This document shows, one piece after another, positions 1-6,785 of a DNA stretch of 20,044 nucleotides. The DNA is taken from the IMG/VR virus record IMGVR_UViG_3300021425_000248, positions 1 through 20,044 of that record. One strand, written 5' to 3'. Below the pieces are notes generated by a model that ran no database searches, was not told the DNA's origin, and was given only the letters and a program-made list of their open reading frames with translations. Origin of the DNA: a virus. How positions within the stretch are numbered: position 1 is the stretch's first letter; every line of letters begins with the position of its first letter. The translations under genes were made by a program, and so were the position numbers.

Positions 1-594
1 GCAAAGAAACGCTATATACTTAACGTATATAACAACGAAGGGGTACAATACGCTGAACCCAAACTAAAGATCATGGGCATTGAAGCTGTGAAGTCTTCTA
101 CACCACAAGTGGTTCGTGATAAATTCGTAAAAGCATACCGAATTATGCTTAACTCTACTGAGAAAGAACTACAAGAATTCGTAAAGAATTTTTATGAAGA
201 GTTCAAATCTTTACCACCTGAAGACGTATCGTTTCCTCGTGGTGTCAGTGATATTGAGAAGTGGCAAGATAGAAATACCATCTATAAGAAAGGTACTCCT
301 ATCCACGTCAGAGGCGCACTTCTCTTCAATCAGCAGATCAAGAAACATGGTCTGTCCGTAGAAGAAGTTAAGAATGGCAGTAAAGTAAAATTCTGTTACA
401 TGAAGATGCCTAATCCTCTGATGGAAAACGTAATCTCTTTTCCACAGTTTTTGCCTAAAGAGTTTGGTCTAGATAGTGATGTTGACTATGAAACTCAATT
501 TAACAAAACGTTCAAAGAACCACTGAAGATGGTGTCTGATGCAATCAACTGGGAACTTGAACACATAAACTCATTGGAGGGATTTTTCTCATGA
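1..594 (+). CDS. 43: DNA polymerase, T4 gp43-like (C-terminal part)
   Basis: This is the C-terminal end of a family B replicative DNA polymerase, the enzyme that copies the phage genome together with the sliding clamp. The frame is open from base 1, so the start of the gene lies outside the window and 197 residues are visible. The segment MGIEAVKSSTPQVVR matches the conserved 'KGIE..RSSTP..VR' region of T4 gp43, and a region with PRGVSD, YKKGTPIHVRGALLFN and MKMPNP follows as in T4-type polymerases. The last residues, INSLEGFFS, resemble the short hydrophobic tail by which T4 polymerase binds its clamp (an inference from position and pattern). The stop overlaps the next ATG by four bases, which suggests translational coupling. 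The identification is firm because uvsX and gene 41 follow directly, as in cyanophage and related genomes. Confidence 0.95.
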   Translation, partial: AKKRYILNVYNNEGVQYAEPKLKIMGIEAVKSSTPQVVRDKFVKAYRIMLNSTEKELQEFVKNFYEEFKSLPPEDVSFPRGVSDIEKWQDRNTIYKKGTPIHVRGALLFNQQIKKHGLSVEEVKNGSKVKFCYMKMPNPLMENVISFPQFLPKEFGLDSDVDYETQFNKTFKEPLKMVSDAINWELEHINSLEGFFS

Positions 595-857
595 CAGACG
601 ATTTATTTGATTTTGGCTTTACAGCCGTAGACGAACACGAACTTGAATCAGTTCGAAGAGCAAACGAGGAACACGAAGTTCTTGTAGAAAAGATTAAAAG
701 TGTTGACACACGTGCAAAAACCTTGTATGATAACATCATACCGCTACTGGATAACTTGAAAGCGAATCCAGAGAAAGACTATATTTATTGGCCGAATCGA
801 TATGAAAAGATCGATGCGTTTGCCGATAAGCTTTATAAAATTATGAATGGAGAATAA
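591..857 (+). CDS. Conserved small protein between gp43 and uvsX
   Basis: This gene encodes an 88-residue, acidic, mostly helical protein beginning MTDDLFDFGFTAVDE. The rest is probably a helical hairpin (residues about 16 to 50), followed by a conserved-looking WPNRYEKIDAFADKL segment. I recognise small proteins of this kind at the same place, between polymerase and uvsX, in marine T4-like phages, but I know of no assigned function. It starts within the polymerase stop (ATGA overlap), and its stop lies three bases before the uvsX start, so it is translated as part of the replication operon. A role with the replisome or recombinase is suggested only by position. It has no membrane segment and no metal-binding motif. 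Confidence 0.85.
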   Translation: MTDDLFDFGFTAVDEHELESVRRANEEHEVLVEKIKSVDTRAKTLYDNIIPLLDNLKANPEKDYIYWPNRYEKIDAFADKLYKIMNGE

Positions 858-860
858 AAT

Positions 861-1946
861 ATGACATCGTTAATGGAAAGACTGGCTAAAAACTCAACGA
901 TCAAATCAACTGCGCCTATCATGGACTCAAAAGTCTTTGGTAAGAAAGATATGGCACAAACTTCTGTGCCTATGGTAAATGTCGCATTGTCTGGTCGACT
1001 AGATGGCGGACTAAGTCCAGGCTTGCTAATGTTAGCGGGTCCATCTAAACACTTTAAATCAGCGTTTGCTTTGCTAATGGCAGCCGCACACCAGAAGAAG
1101 TATAAAGACAGTGTAATTCTATTTTATGATTCAGAGTTTGGTACTCCTCCGGAGTACTTTCAGTCGTTTGGTATTGATATGGATCGTGTTATTCATACAC
1201 CGATCACAGATGTTGAACAGTTGAAGTTTGATATTACTAATCAATTGAATGACTTGAACAAAGGTGACAATGTTTGTATTGTTATCGATTCAATTGGCAA
1301 CCTTGCTTCTAAGAAAGAAGTAGATGATGCTATGGATGGTAAATCAGTGGCAGATATGTCACGTGCAAAGCAGATGAAATCTCTGTTCCGTATTGTGACA
1401 CCTCATCTTAATCTGAAAGATATTCCTTTGATCTGTGTCAATCACACGTACAAAGAGATTGGCATGTTCCCTAAAGACATCGTATCCGGCGGTACTGGTG
1501 CATATTATTCTGCCGATGCGATTTGGATTATCGGTCGTAGACAAGAGAAAGAAGGTCAAGAGATTAAGGGCTACCACTTTGTTATTAATATTGAGAAGTC
1601 TCGACATGTACGTGAGAAATCTCAGATACCAATTACCGTTACGTTTGATGGTGGTATTATGAAGTGGTCTGGACTACTTGAAGTGGCAGAGAAAGCTGGC
1701 TTTGTGCATAAGCCTAAAGTTGGATGGTACGAAGCACTCAATCCCGACACTGGTGAAGTCTTAACTGAGAAGTTAATGAGAGCAAAAGAGATCGTTGACA
1801 ATAAAGAGTTCTGGCTGATGATGTTTGAAAAAACTGGTCTTGCCAAACACATTGAAAACGTGTATACTATTGCTTCTAGTGCGGGTCTCATCAATGATGA
1901 CACTCAAGTTGAAATCGCTGATGAGGAGACAGTAGCGAATGATTGA
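861..1946 (+). CDS. uvsX: UvsX RecA-like recombinase
   Basis: This is the phage strand-exchange protein. It polymerises on single-stranded DNA and drives the recombination-dependent replication and repair typical of T4-like phages. The Walker A motif is GPSKHFKS (residues 60 to 67), close to the GPSKSFKS of T4 UvsX, and the Walker B region is NVCIVIDSIGN near residues 137 to 147. The VNHTYKEIGMFPKDIVSGGTG stretch around residues 193 to 213 corresponds to the DNA-binding loop region of RecA family proteins. At 361 residues it is slightly shorter than T4 UvsX. The C-terminus is acidic (ending EIADEETVAND), as is usual for regulatory tails in this family. The start has weak spacing after GGAG (850-853). 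The stop overlaps the helicase gene by eight bases. Confidence 0.96.
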   Translation: MTSLMERLAKNSTIKSTAPIMDSKVFGKKDMAQTSVPMVNVALSGRLDGGLSPGLLMLAGPSKHFKSAFALLMAAAHQKKYKDSVILFYDSEFGTPPEYFQSFGIDMDRVIHTPITDVEQLKFDITNQLNDLNKGDNVCIVIDSIGNLASKKEVDDAMDGKSVADMSRAKQMKSLFRIVTPHLNLKDIPLICVNHTYKEIGMFPKDIVSGGTGAYYSADAIWIIGRRQEKEGQEIKGYHFVINIEKSRHVREKSQIPITVTFDGGIMKWSGLLEVAEKAGFVHKPKVGWYEALNPDTGEVLTEKLMRAKEIVDNKEFWLMMFEKTGLAKHIENVYTIASSAGLINDDTQVEIADEETVAND

Positions 1947-3372
1947 AACCACCGTTCTTGCGGGACTCTTACATAATGAAGACTACATGCGAAGAGTTAT
2001 ACCATTTCTCAGTGAAGATTACTTCGGTGACTTTACTGAGAAAATGGTCTTCAAAAGTATAACACAATACATTGCAGACTATAATAGTATACCAACAAAA
2101 AGCGCCTTAAAGATTGCTATCGATGAAAAAAGCAATATATCAGACGACCAGTATACTACTATAGTTGAAACAATCGAAGGTTTAGAATATGATCCTAAAA
2201 CTGATTTAGAATGGATCGTTGATAAAACTGAGAAGTTCTGCCAAGACAAGGCAGTCTTCAACGCTGTACGTGAATCCATTCTTGTGTTAGATGGCAATCA
2301 CGACAACTTAGATAAGGGTTCTATTCCTGATCTATTGACTAAGGCACTCGGTGTGTCTTTTGATCAAAACATTGGTCACGATTTTCTAGAACAGCCCGAA
2401 GATCGATATGACTTCTATCACACAAAAGAAGACAAAGTAGAGTTTGATTTGGACTTATTCAATAAGATCACTAAAGGTGGTCTATCTCGTAAGTCTCTGA
2501 GTATTGCTCTAGCTGGTACTGGTGTCGGTAAAACTTTGTTCATGACCCACTGTGCATCCGCAAATCTTATGAATGGTAAGAACGTTCTATACATCACTAT
2601 GGAAATGGCAGAAGAAAAGATTGCTGAACGTATTGATGCTAACTTGCTGAATACCACTATTGATGCCTTGCAAGAGATACCTAAAGATGTGTATATGAAG
2701 CGAGTTGGTCGTGTCAAAGGTAAGACCACTGGTAAGTTGATTGTCAAAGAGTATCCAACTGCAAGTGCTGGCTCTGCACATTTTAGACATCTTTTGAACG
2801 AATTAAAGTTAAAAAAGAACTTTCAACCAGATATCGTGTATATAGATTATCTAAATATATGCACAAGTTCTAGATTGAGGGCAGGTGCTAATGTCAATTC
2901 TTACACAATGATTAAAGCAATTGCAGAAGAGTTACGTGGTTTAGCAGTAGAGTTTAATGTGCCAATCTTAAGTGCGACACAGACAACCCGTACTGGCTAT
3001 AGTAGTTCAGATTTGAACTTAGAAGATACTTCTGAATCGTTCGGTCTACCTGCTACTGCTGACTTTATGTTTGGCTTAATCTCAACTGAAGAGTTAGAGG
3101 GTCTAGGTCAACTTATGGTAAAGCAATTGAAAAACAGATGGGGCGACACAAACTATCTGAAACGTTTTGTAATTGGAATTGATCGATCTAAGATGAAATT
3201 GTTTGATGCTGAAGATTCGGCACAAGACTTAGTTGATGATACTCCTGTTGCAGACAAAGGTAACTTTGCTAGTCGCATGAAAGAAGAGCGAAAAGAGGGT
3301 AATGACGATAGTGTTATATCGTACAGAAAAAGAACCGGAGACAAAAAACCAAACTTCGGTGGATTTAAATAA
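1939..3372 (+). CDS. 41: Replicative DNA helicase, T4 gp41-like (DnaB family)
   Basis: This is the hexameric helicase that unwinds the lagging-strand template and works with primase gp61; the start of that gene lies at the right end of this window. The protein has 477 residues. The N-terminal DnaB-like helical domain spans about residues 1 to 140. The RecA-like motor has Walker A AGTGVGKT (192 to 199), an ITMEMAEEKIAERIDANLL helicase segment, Walker B PDIVYIDYLN (297 to 306) and the ILSATQTTR motif near 344 to 351. The C-terminus is charged and probably disordered. The start lies inside the end of uvsX, so the two are probably translated together. No SD is needed to decide the start because the upstream frame is short. 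Confidence 0.96.
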   Translation: MIETTVLAGLLHNEDYMRRVIPFLSEDYFGDFTEKMVFKSITQYIADYNSIPTKSALKIAIDEKSNISDDQYTTIVETIEGLEYDPKTDLEWIVDKTEKFCQDKAVFNAVRESILVLDGNHDNLDKGSIPDLLTKALGVSFDQNIGHDFLEQPEDRYDFYHTKEDKVEFDLDLFNKITKGGLSRKSLSIALAGTGVGKTLFMTHCASANLMNGKNVLYITMEMAEEKIAERIDANLLNTTIDALQEIPKDVYMKRVGRVKGKTTGKLIVKEYPTASAGSAHFRHLLNELKLKKNFQPDIVYIDYLNICTSSRLRAGANVNSYTMIKAIAEELRGLAVEFNVPILSATQTTRTGYSSSDLNLEDTSESFGLPATADFMFGLISTEELEGLGQLMVKQLKNRWGDTNYLKRFVIGIDRSKMKLFDAEDSAQDLVDDTPVADKGNFASRMKEERKEGNDDSVISYRKRTGDKKPNFGGFK

Positions 3373-3379
3373 AGGAAAC

Positions 3380-3460
3380 ATGATAACAAAATATTGGAAA
3401 AAATTCAACTCATTGATGAAATCAGGAAGAATTCATCGAGTAATAAGACTTATTAGTTAG
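3380..3460 (+). CDS. Possible 26-residue basic peptide
   Basis: This short frame begins with ATG four bases after a good ribosome site (AAAGGA, 3370-3375) and ends with TAG at 3458-3460, just before the ribosome site of the next gene. The product, beginning MITKYWKKFNSLMKSG, is very basic and could form one amphipathic helix. Nothing about it is recognisable, and a frame this short can arise by chance. I list it because it fills the gap exactly and has a proper SD. Confidence 0.35.
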   Translation: MITKYWKKFNSLMKSGRIHRVIRLIS

Positions 3461-3469
3461 GAGAAACTT

Positions 3470-3799
3470 ATGTGGTTGTGGATGGTAAGCAGTATTGCGG
3501 GGTCGCTGTTGGGTGCCGCATCAACTAAGTGGTTTAAAGATACGAGGGCTGGCATCTGGTGTTATAATCGTTTTGACGATATTGCAGACTGGGCAACAGA
3601 GAGATATGGCATTGATATTCTCGACAAAGAGAACATTGCTTGGAAGACTAAGTATCCTAACGTGTCTAAAAAGATAGACGAATTAGAACTACGAATACAA
3701 GAGTTAGAGAAGAATAGTCATCCATGTAAAGAACTACATGAGTTTGATGTATGGCCCGAACTAGACCTTAGAATTAAGAAGTTAGAGAATAAAAAGTAA
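3470..3799 (+). CDS. Small protein with N-terminal membrane helix and coiled coil
   Basis: This gene encodes a 109-residue protein. Residues 1 to 18 (MWLWMVSSIAGSLLGAAS) are hydrophobic and glycine/serine-rich and could be a membrane anchor or an uncleaved signal. A charged middle part follows, and the C-terminal half, with KKIDELELRIQELEKN and LDLRIKKLENKK, has clear heptad spacing, so it is probably a coiled coil. The start has a strong ribosome site (AGGAGAAACTT before ATG). Its stop overlaps the next start (TAATG), which suggests coupling. I do not recognise a function. A membrane-tethered oligomer is a reasonable picture; spanin or holin-like roles cannot be excluded, but the sequence does not show them. 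Confidence 0.75.
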   Translation: MWLWMVSSIAGSLLGAASTKWFKDTRAGIWCYNRFDDIADWATERYGIDILDKENIAWKTKYPNVSKKIDELELRIQELEKNSHPCKELHEFDVWPELDLRIKKLENKK

Positions 3800-3978
3800 T
3801 GCTCTACCTTGTAGATAAGGTTAATAAAGAGTTTCACGTGCTAGAGAAGTCTTCTGGATTGAACGTATTCGTCACGACTAGTGCTAAAGAAGCAGAACGA
3901 ATGAAAGTGCTGTTAAACTCTGGTAGTGGCTTCGATGGTCACATACCAAATTTCTTCGTTAAAGAATCCACTCAGTAG
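3799..3978 (+). CDS. Small unknown protein, 59 residues
   Basis: This frame is shorter than 60 residues. It starts at the ATG that overlaps the previous stop (TAATG at 3797-3801) and runs to TAG at 3976-3978. The product begins MLYLVDKVNKEFHVLEKSS and looks like a compact alternating strand and helix fold: strand LYLVDK, strand FHVLEK, strand NVFVTT, then helix AKEAERMKVLLNSG. Its overlap with the upstream gene, even codon content and the exact fill of the space before iscU argue that it is real. I do not recognise the family. Confidence 0.65.
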   Translation: MLYLVDKVNKEFHVLEKSSGLNVFVTTSAKEAERMKVLLNSGSGFDGHIPNFFVKESTQ

Positions 3979-4000
3979 CTAATAGAGGTGCCGGTGCCTT

Positions 4001-4426
4001 ATGGCATACAGTAAGCAAGTATTAGATCATTATGAGAATCCCAGAAATGTCGGCAAGATGGACGAGAACGATCCTAATGTAGGCACTGGTATGGTTGGAG
4101 CACCTGCATGTGGAGACGTTATGCGACTTCAAATTAAGGTAGAAAACAACATTATTACTGATGCCAAGTTTAAGACTTATGGATGCGGTAGTGCTATTGC
4201 GTCTTCTAGTCTTCTGACTGAGTGGGTCAAAGGCATGAATCTTGAGGATGCAAGTCAGGTTAAGAATACACAACTAGCCGAAGAACTTGCTCTCCCACCA
4301 GTAAAGATTCACTGTTCAGTCCTTGCAGAAGATGCTATAAAGACTGCCGTAAAAGATTATCAGACGAAAGTTAGTAAGGAATCTGCCCAAAAGAAAAGGC
4401 AACCAAAAGTTGCCTTCTCTAAATAG
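4001..4426 (+). CDS. iscU: IscU iron-sulphur cluster scaffold protein
   Basis: The product is very close to bacterial IscU, the scaffold on which IscS and its partners build [2Fe-2S] clusters before transfer to target proteins. All key residues are present: C37 and D39 (PACGD), C62 (YGCGSAIASSS), H104 and C105 (KIHCS). The HscA chaperone recognition motif LPPVK (98 to 102) and the opening MAYSKQVLDHYENPRNVG are near identical to the E. coli type as I recall it. The body is full length to about residue 122. After it comes a basic tail (KVSKESAQKKRQPKVAFSK) not expected in cellular IscU, and its last codons overlap a terminator-like hairpin. No iscS, iscA or hscA is near, so it would have to work with host partners. 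It is probably an auxiliary metabolic gene taken from a proteobacterial host. The ribosome site is AGAGGTG ten bases upstream. Confidence 0.95.
   Translation: MAYSKQVLDHYENPRNVGKMDENDPNVGTGMVGAPACGDVMRLQIKVENNIITDAKFKTYGCGSAIASSSLLTEWVKGMNLEDASQVKNTQLAEELALPPVKIHCSVLAEDAIKTAVKDYQTKVSKESAQKKRQPKVAFSK
4396..4416 (+). terminator. Terminator-like hairpin inside the 3' end of iscU
   Basis: AAGGCAAC (4396-4403) and GTTGCCTT (4409-4416) form a perfect 8-bp stem around a CAAAA loop. Three more pairs are possible beyond one mismatch (AGA at 4392-4394 with TCT at 4418-4420). The tail CTCTAAATAGTTTG is only weakly U-rich, so termination may be partial. The stem lies in the codons of the extra IscU tail. 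Confidence 0.55.
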
Positions 4427-4432
4427 TTTGCG

Positions 4433-4477
4433 TGACTGGGAGGAACCCCACCTGCATTCGAGATGCTACCCCAGTTA
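4433..4477 (+). ncRNA. Possible structured RNA element after iscU
   Basis: TGACTGGG (4433-4440) can pair with CCCAGTTA (4470-4477), eight pairs including one G-U. The enclosed segment contains a second hairpin, GCAT (4454-4457) with ATGC (4463-4466) around TCGAG. The shape is a stem, internal loop and hairpin of 45 bases. It is not a tRNA: it is too short and has no CCA end or anticodon arm. It could be a leader or processing element. An imperfect late-promoter box (TCTAAATA, 4418-4425) lies just upstream, so a late transcript might begin with it. Confidence 0.35.
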
Positions 4478-4603
4478 TTCCTTCTGTGAGTTGTTTAAAA
4501 ACGTTCACACTTGCCTCTTGTGTTGTTACACATTCACACGCACCCATGCTGTTATTTATACATTTTATAATCTCATCTATAAACTATGTGAAAACTTCAC
4601 AAA

Positions 4604-4611
4604 AATAAATA
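4604..4611 (+). promoter_or_regulatory. Late promoter, AATAAATA
   Basis: The box matches the T4 late consensus TATAAATA at seven of eight positions and is followed by G, as in most boxes in this window (ATAAATAG core). It lies 33 bases before the start at 4644. In T4 this box is read by the late sigma factor gp55 with gp33 and the clamp gp45. Confidence 0.65.
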
Positions 4612-4643
4612 GCATCACCTACAACAATAAAGGGATGAAATTA

Positions 4644-4982
4644 ATGTTCATGACTCCAGATGAAGGAGTCTTTCTAGATATTGAGGCTATGGAATTAGTA
4701 GACGGATGTATCAGTTCGTCAGTACCTATATACTTGATGGCTCAGTACACAAAAAACATTGAAAACGATCCTATATTATCAGAAAGATACCTCAAAAAAT
4801 TGTCGAAAAAAATGCTTGACAATTGGGACAAAATAGTGCATAATCATAAACATCTAATCAGAGAGGACGATCTACTTAAGGTCAAATTTTCTGGTGAGTA
4901 TCCGAAGCACACCCAAATGGGTGTAGATCAGATGAGGTATGTTTATTATGGTACTAAAAGAAGAAACCATTCGGGAAGTTAA
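4644..4982 (+). CDS. Conserved unknown protein, 112 residues
   Basis: I place the start at the ATG at 4644, nine bases after AAAGGG (4629-4634); the in-frame ATG at 4635 is too close to that site. The protein begins MFMTPDEGVFLDIEAMELV and then has helical segments, including SERYLKKLSKKMLDNWDKI, and ends with a basic tail. It has no membrane segment and no recognised motif. It is the first gene behind the late promoter at 4604-4611 and overlaps the next gene by 35 bases. Position and promoter suggest a late, possibly virion-related role, but the sequence gives no function. Confidence 0.7.
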   Translation: MFMTPDEGVFLDIEAMELVDGCISSSVPIYLMAQYTKNIENDPILSERYLKKLSKKMLDNWDKIVHNHKHLIREDDLLKVKFSGEYPKHTQMGVDQMRYVYYGTKRRNHSGS

Positions 4983-5124
4983 GTACGCACTAGAAGAAGC
5001 GGAAATCCTCGAATCTGGACTCAGTGGCTACGATGCTATGAGAGTTCAGAAAAATGCCAGTAGAATGTCTGGCATACCCATTAAGTGGGTAAAAGAAGTA
5101 TACTCTAAGGAGATGAACCGATGA
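4948..5124 (+). CDS. Small helical protein, 58 residues
   Basis: I choose the ATG at 4948 because GAGG (4934-4937) is ten bases upstream; the earlier in-frame ATG at 4939 is nearly on top of that site. The product begins MVLKEETIREVKYALEEAEI and is wholly helical, with GLSGYDAMRVQKNASRMSG and an IPIKWVKEVYSKE end. The last part looks like a short helix-turn-helix, but it is too short to be certain. The gene overlaps its upstream neighbour by 35 bases and the next gene by four (ATGA), so the three are probably co-translated. The family is not recognised. Confidence 0.65.
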   Translation: MVLKEETIREVKYALEEAEILESGLSGYDAMRVQKNASRMSGIPIKWVKEVYSKEMNR

Positions 5125-5546
5125 GTATGCATATAATTAAAGGTGTTTACGCTCCAAAGTCAAAGAAGCGTAAGCCCAAAAAACTTGACATGAAAAAAGT
5201 CGAAGTTCAGTGGAGACAATACAACAAAGACATGAGACGCAATCACATGCATTCATGTCAGTTCGATACGCTTGATGAATACGTCTTGTATATATCAGGC
5301 AAACTAAAACCAAAGAAAAAGGAGTTTGTACCATATGAACCGACGACAACAGTTTATAAGCAGAATTATCAATCAGTCTCGGAGAAGAGCCCAGTTCATG
5401 GAATTCCAGACGGAGGAAGAAAAAAAGAAAGACAAGTCTACACAGGAGACTACATCGTCGGTATCGCCACAATGCATAAGTCCAATCTCGTTCCGGTCAC
5501 AAGAGATCAAGACCCCGTAGAATATGCTACAATGAGGAGAAACTAA
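5121..5546 (+). CDS. Conserved unknown protein with GDYIVGIATMHKSN motif
   Basis: This gene encodes a 141-residue basic protein. The N-terminus is strongly basic (KSKKRKPKKLDMKK). The middle has WRQYNKDMRRNHMHSCQFDTLDEYVLYISGK, which resembles a small helical domain. The C-terminal part carries YTGDYIVGIATMHKSNLVPV, a motif I have seen in small conserved proteins of many marine phages (VGIATMHKSN followed by VPV), then a terminal MRRN. No function is known to me. It starts in the stop of the preceding gene, as part of a late group. The motif is the strongest reason to call it real and widely conserved. Confidence 0.8.
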   Translation: MSMHIIKGVYAPKSKKRKPKKLDMKKVEVQWRQYNKDMRRNHMHSCQFDTLDEYVLYISGKLKPKKKEFVPYEPTTTVYKQNYQSVSEKSPVHGIPDGGRKKERQVYTGDYIVGIATMHKSNLVPVTRDQDPVEYATMRRN

Positions 5547-5547
5547 T

Positions 5548-5685
5548 ATGAATGATACAGAATTCTGGCTAAAAGTATCATTGACATTCATGATTTTGGG
5601 AATAGTAGTAGCAGTTGTTTATCACCAATGGACTGATTGTTTGGGTGAAAACTCAGTTCTTACGTGTGCAAGAATGCTTAACTGA
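5548..5685 (+). CDS. Small single-pass membrane protein, 45 residues
   Basis: This short gene starts at ATG 5548 behind AGGAG (5534-5538) and stops at 5683-5685. The product begins MNDTEFWLKV and has one clear membrane helix (LTFMILGIVVAVVYH), followed by a short tail with two cysteines (DC and TCAR). The shape, a short N-terminal arm, one hydrophobic helix and a 20-residue tail, is common among phage membrane proteins. It could be holin- or spanin-related, but nothing proves that. The late promoter of the next gene begins six bases after its stop. Confidence 0.65.
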   Translation: MNDTEFWLKVSLTFMILGIVVAVVYHQWTDCLGENSVLTCARMLN

Positions 5686-5690
5686 CAACT

Positions 5691-5698
5691 CATAAATA
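5691..5698 (+). promoter_or_regulatory. Late promoter, CATAAATA
   Basis: The box matches the late consensus at seven of eight positions and is followed by GTAG. It is 31 bases before the ATG at 5730, and a ribosome site (AAGAGG) lies between them. It would drive the nuclease/ligase-like group 5730-8816. Confidence 0.7.
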
Positions 5699-5729
5699 GT
5701 AGATAGAAACAAGAGGAATCTACTATCAC

Positions 5730-6785
5730 ATGAGTATGGAAGTATACGAAAAGATCGGAGAAAACCTGAACTCTATCGTAAAGATAAAGAATTATCAGGT
5801 TGCTCCTTTGTATCCAAAAGGTAAACCAGGAACAAACGACAAGTCTGTTCGTGAGTTTAGGCTTCAACTTATCAATAAGAATGACGATACAAGCCAAGCA
5901 GTAATTGATCATTTAAAGATGCAGTTACGCAAAGATACTAGTCTTGAGAGTGTGACTTTCAATTCCATATCTCCAAATAGTTCTAAGTTTCCTAGCTACA
6001 GTTTCACATTTAACGGTCTGAAGTTTGACATCATCATAGCAAGAGGTGCGAATGCAGGTGAAAAGTTTGAGGTAAGAACAGTTAAGACTCTTGACAACTA
6101 CTTTAAAACTCGCACAGACAATGAAACTTCTGAGGTCGTGAATATGATGAGTGAGTCATATGCTCCCTTTGCTAACGCAGAAATCGTTAGTGCTGTGCAG
6201 AGAACTGGTGCCACTAAGAAAGAAGGCATACCGATAGATAAGCTTGGTGCGATTATCGGTGATATTATACTGACTGATAATCAAGGCAACCCGTGGTACA
6301 TATCTCTCAAAGACATAAACGGTAATACATTCAGTTCGTATTCTGGAGCCGCTTCTTTGTTTGATAGAGAAGGTAATTTACAGCCCAATTCAGCTGGCGC
6401 TACCTTTCTAAAGACATTTGGAGTCGATCTAAACAAGGTCCAAGCTGGGTTTGATGAACGAGGTAATATAAATAAAGTTAGACCGAAACTCGCAGTACCT
6501 AGAGCCAACGCAAGAGAGATCGAAAAGATTTTCAATAGGGCATGGGGTATGAACTATTTTTATGTACGGCGTATGCGAACTGGGTGGAAAGTCTTCTGGT
6601 TAGGCAAAGATAAGCTGGATAAGTTATCTCAAAATATAAAGATTGATGATATAAGATATCCATCTACAAAGTCTAAGCAGATTACGATATTATGTAGTAA
6701 TACTGTTGAAGACTATGTAATTGAGTTAAGAAATTCTAAAGCTGGTGAATACCCAAACGATACTAAATTCAAGGTTAAAAAATGA
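5730..6785 (+). CDS. Possible restriction-like nuclease-fold protein
   Basis: This gene encodes a 351-residue protein. The part from about residue 95 to 200 resembles a PD-(D/E)XK nuclease core: GLKFDIIIARG, a helix with E112 (GEKFEVRTVKTLDNYF), then D178 in AIIGDIILTD, and the strand WYISLKD with S192-x-K194. The usual acidic residue before the lysine is serine here, so it may be an inactive or altered member. A C-terminal domain has FNRAWGMNYFYVRRMRTGWKVFW. Two starts are possible (5730 and 5736); I keep 5730. The stop TGA shares bases with the next ATG (ATGA at 6782). The nuclease idea is an inference from motif order, strengthened by the nuclease-like gene that follows. A DNA-binding structural protein is the main alternative. 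Confidence 0.6.
   Translation: MSMEVYEKIGENLNSIVKIKNYQVAPLYPKGKPGTNDKSVREFRLQLINKNDDTSQAVIDHLKMQLRKDTSLESVTFNSISPNSSKFPSYSFTFNGLKFDIIIARGANAGEKFEVRTVKTLDNYFKTRTDNETSEVVNMMSESYAPFANAEIVSAVQRTGATKKEGIPIDKLGAIIGDIILTDNQGNPWYISLKDINGNTFSSYSGAASLFDREGNLQPNSAGATFLKTFGVDLNKVQAGFDERGNINKVRPKLAVPRANAREIEKIFNRAWGMNYFYVRRMRTGWKVFWLGKDKLDKLSQNIKIDDIRYPSTKSKQITILCSNTVEDYVIELRNSKAGEYPNDTKFKVKK

Larger units (their letters stand above)
4427..4643 (+). other. Gene-free stretch with a folded element and late promoter
   Basis: I see no believable gene in these 217 bases. A long frame crosses them, but its translation is rich in C, H and Y and has no ribosome site, and the real gene starts at 4644. The stretch holds a folded element (4433-4477), a small hairpin GTGAA/TTCAC (4588-4600), a TATAAT box without a recognisable -35 box (4566-4571) and a late promoter (4604-4611). 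Confidence 0.6.

Noticed and set aside
545-739. Minus-strand frames across the window, such as this one
   Set aside because: All minus-strand frames overlap well-supported plus-strand genes, have improbable composition (runs of Ser, Cys, Phe) and no ribosome sites.
3987-3998. Tandem GGTGCCGGTGCC before iscU
   Set aside because: Two copies of six bases next to the ribosome site are too little to call a repeat or regulatory site.
4427-4480. A tRNA after iscU, suggested by TTCGAG in a loop
   Set aside because: The fold spans only 45 bases, with no 7-bp acceptor stem, no anticodon arm and no CCA.
4566-4571. TATAAT as a sigma70 promoter before the 4644 gene
   Set aside because: No TTGACA-like box lies 15 to 19 bases upstream, and a late box lies closer to the gene.
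4410-4643. Upstream extension of the 4644 gene by 78 codons
   Set aside because: The translation is rich in Cys, His and Tyr, crosses a terminator-like stem, a folded element and a late promoter, and has no ribosome site. The AAAGGG-preceded ATG at 4644 explains the gene.
6467-6474. Perfect TATAAATA inside the 5730-6785 gene
   Set aside because: It lies more than 300 bases from the next start, in the middle of well-formed coding sequence, and is not followed by the usual G. Probably a chance match, though an internal late start cannot be excluded.
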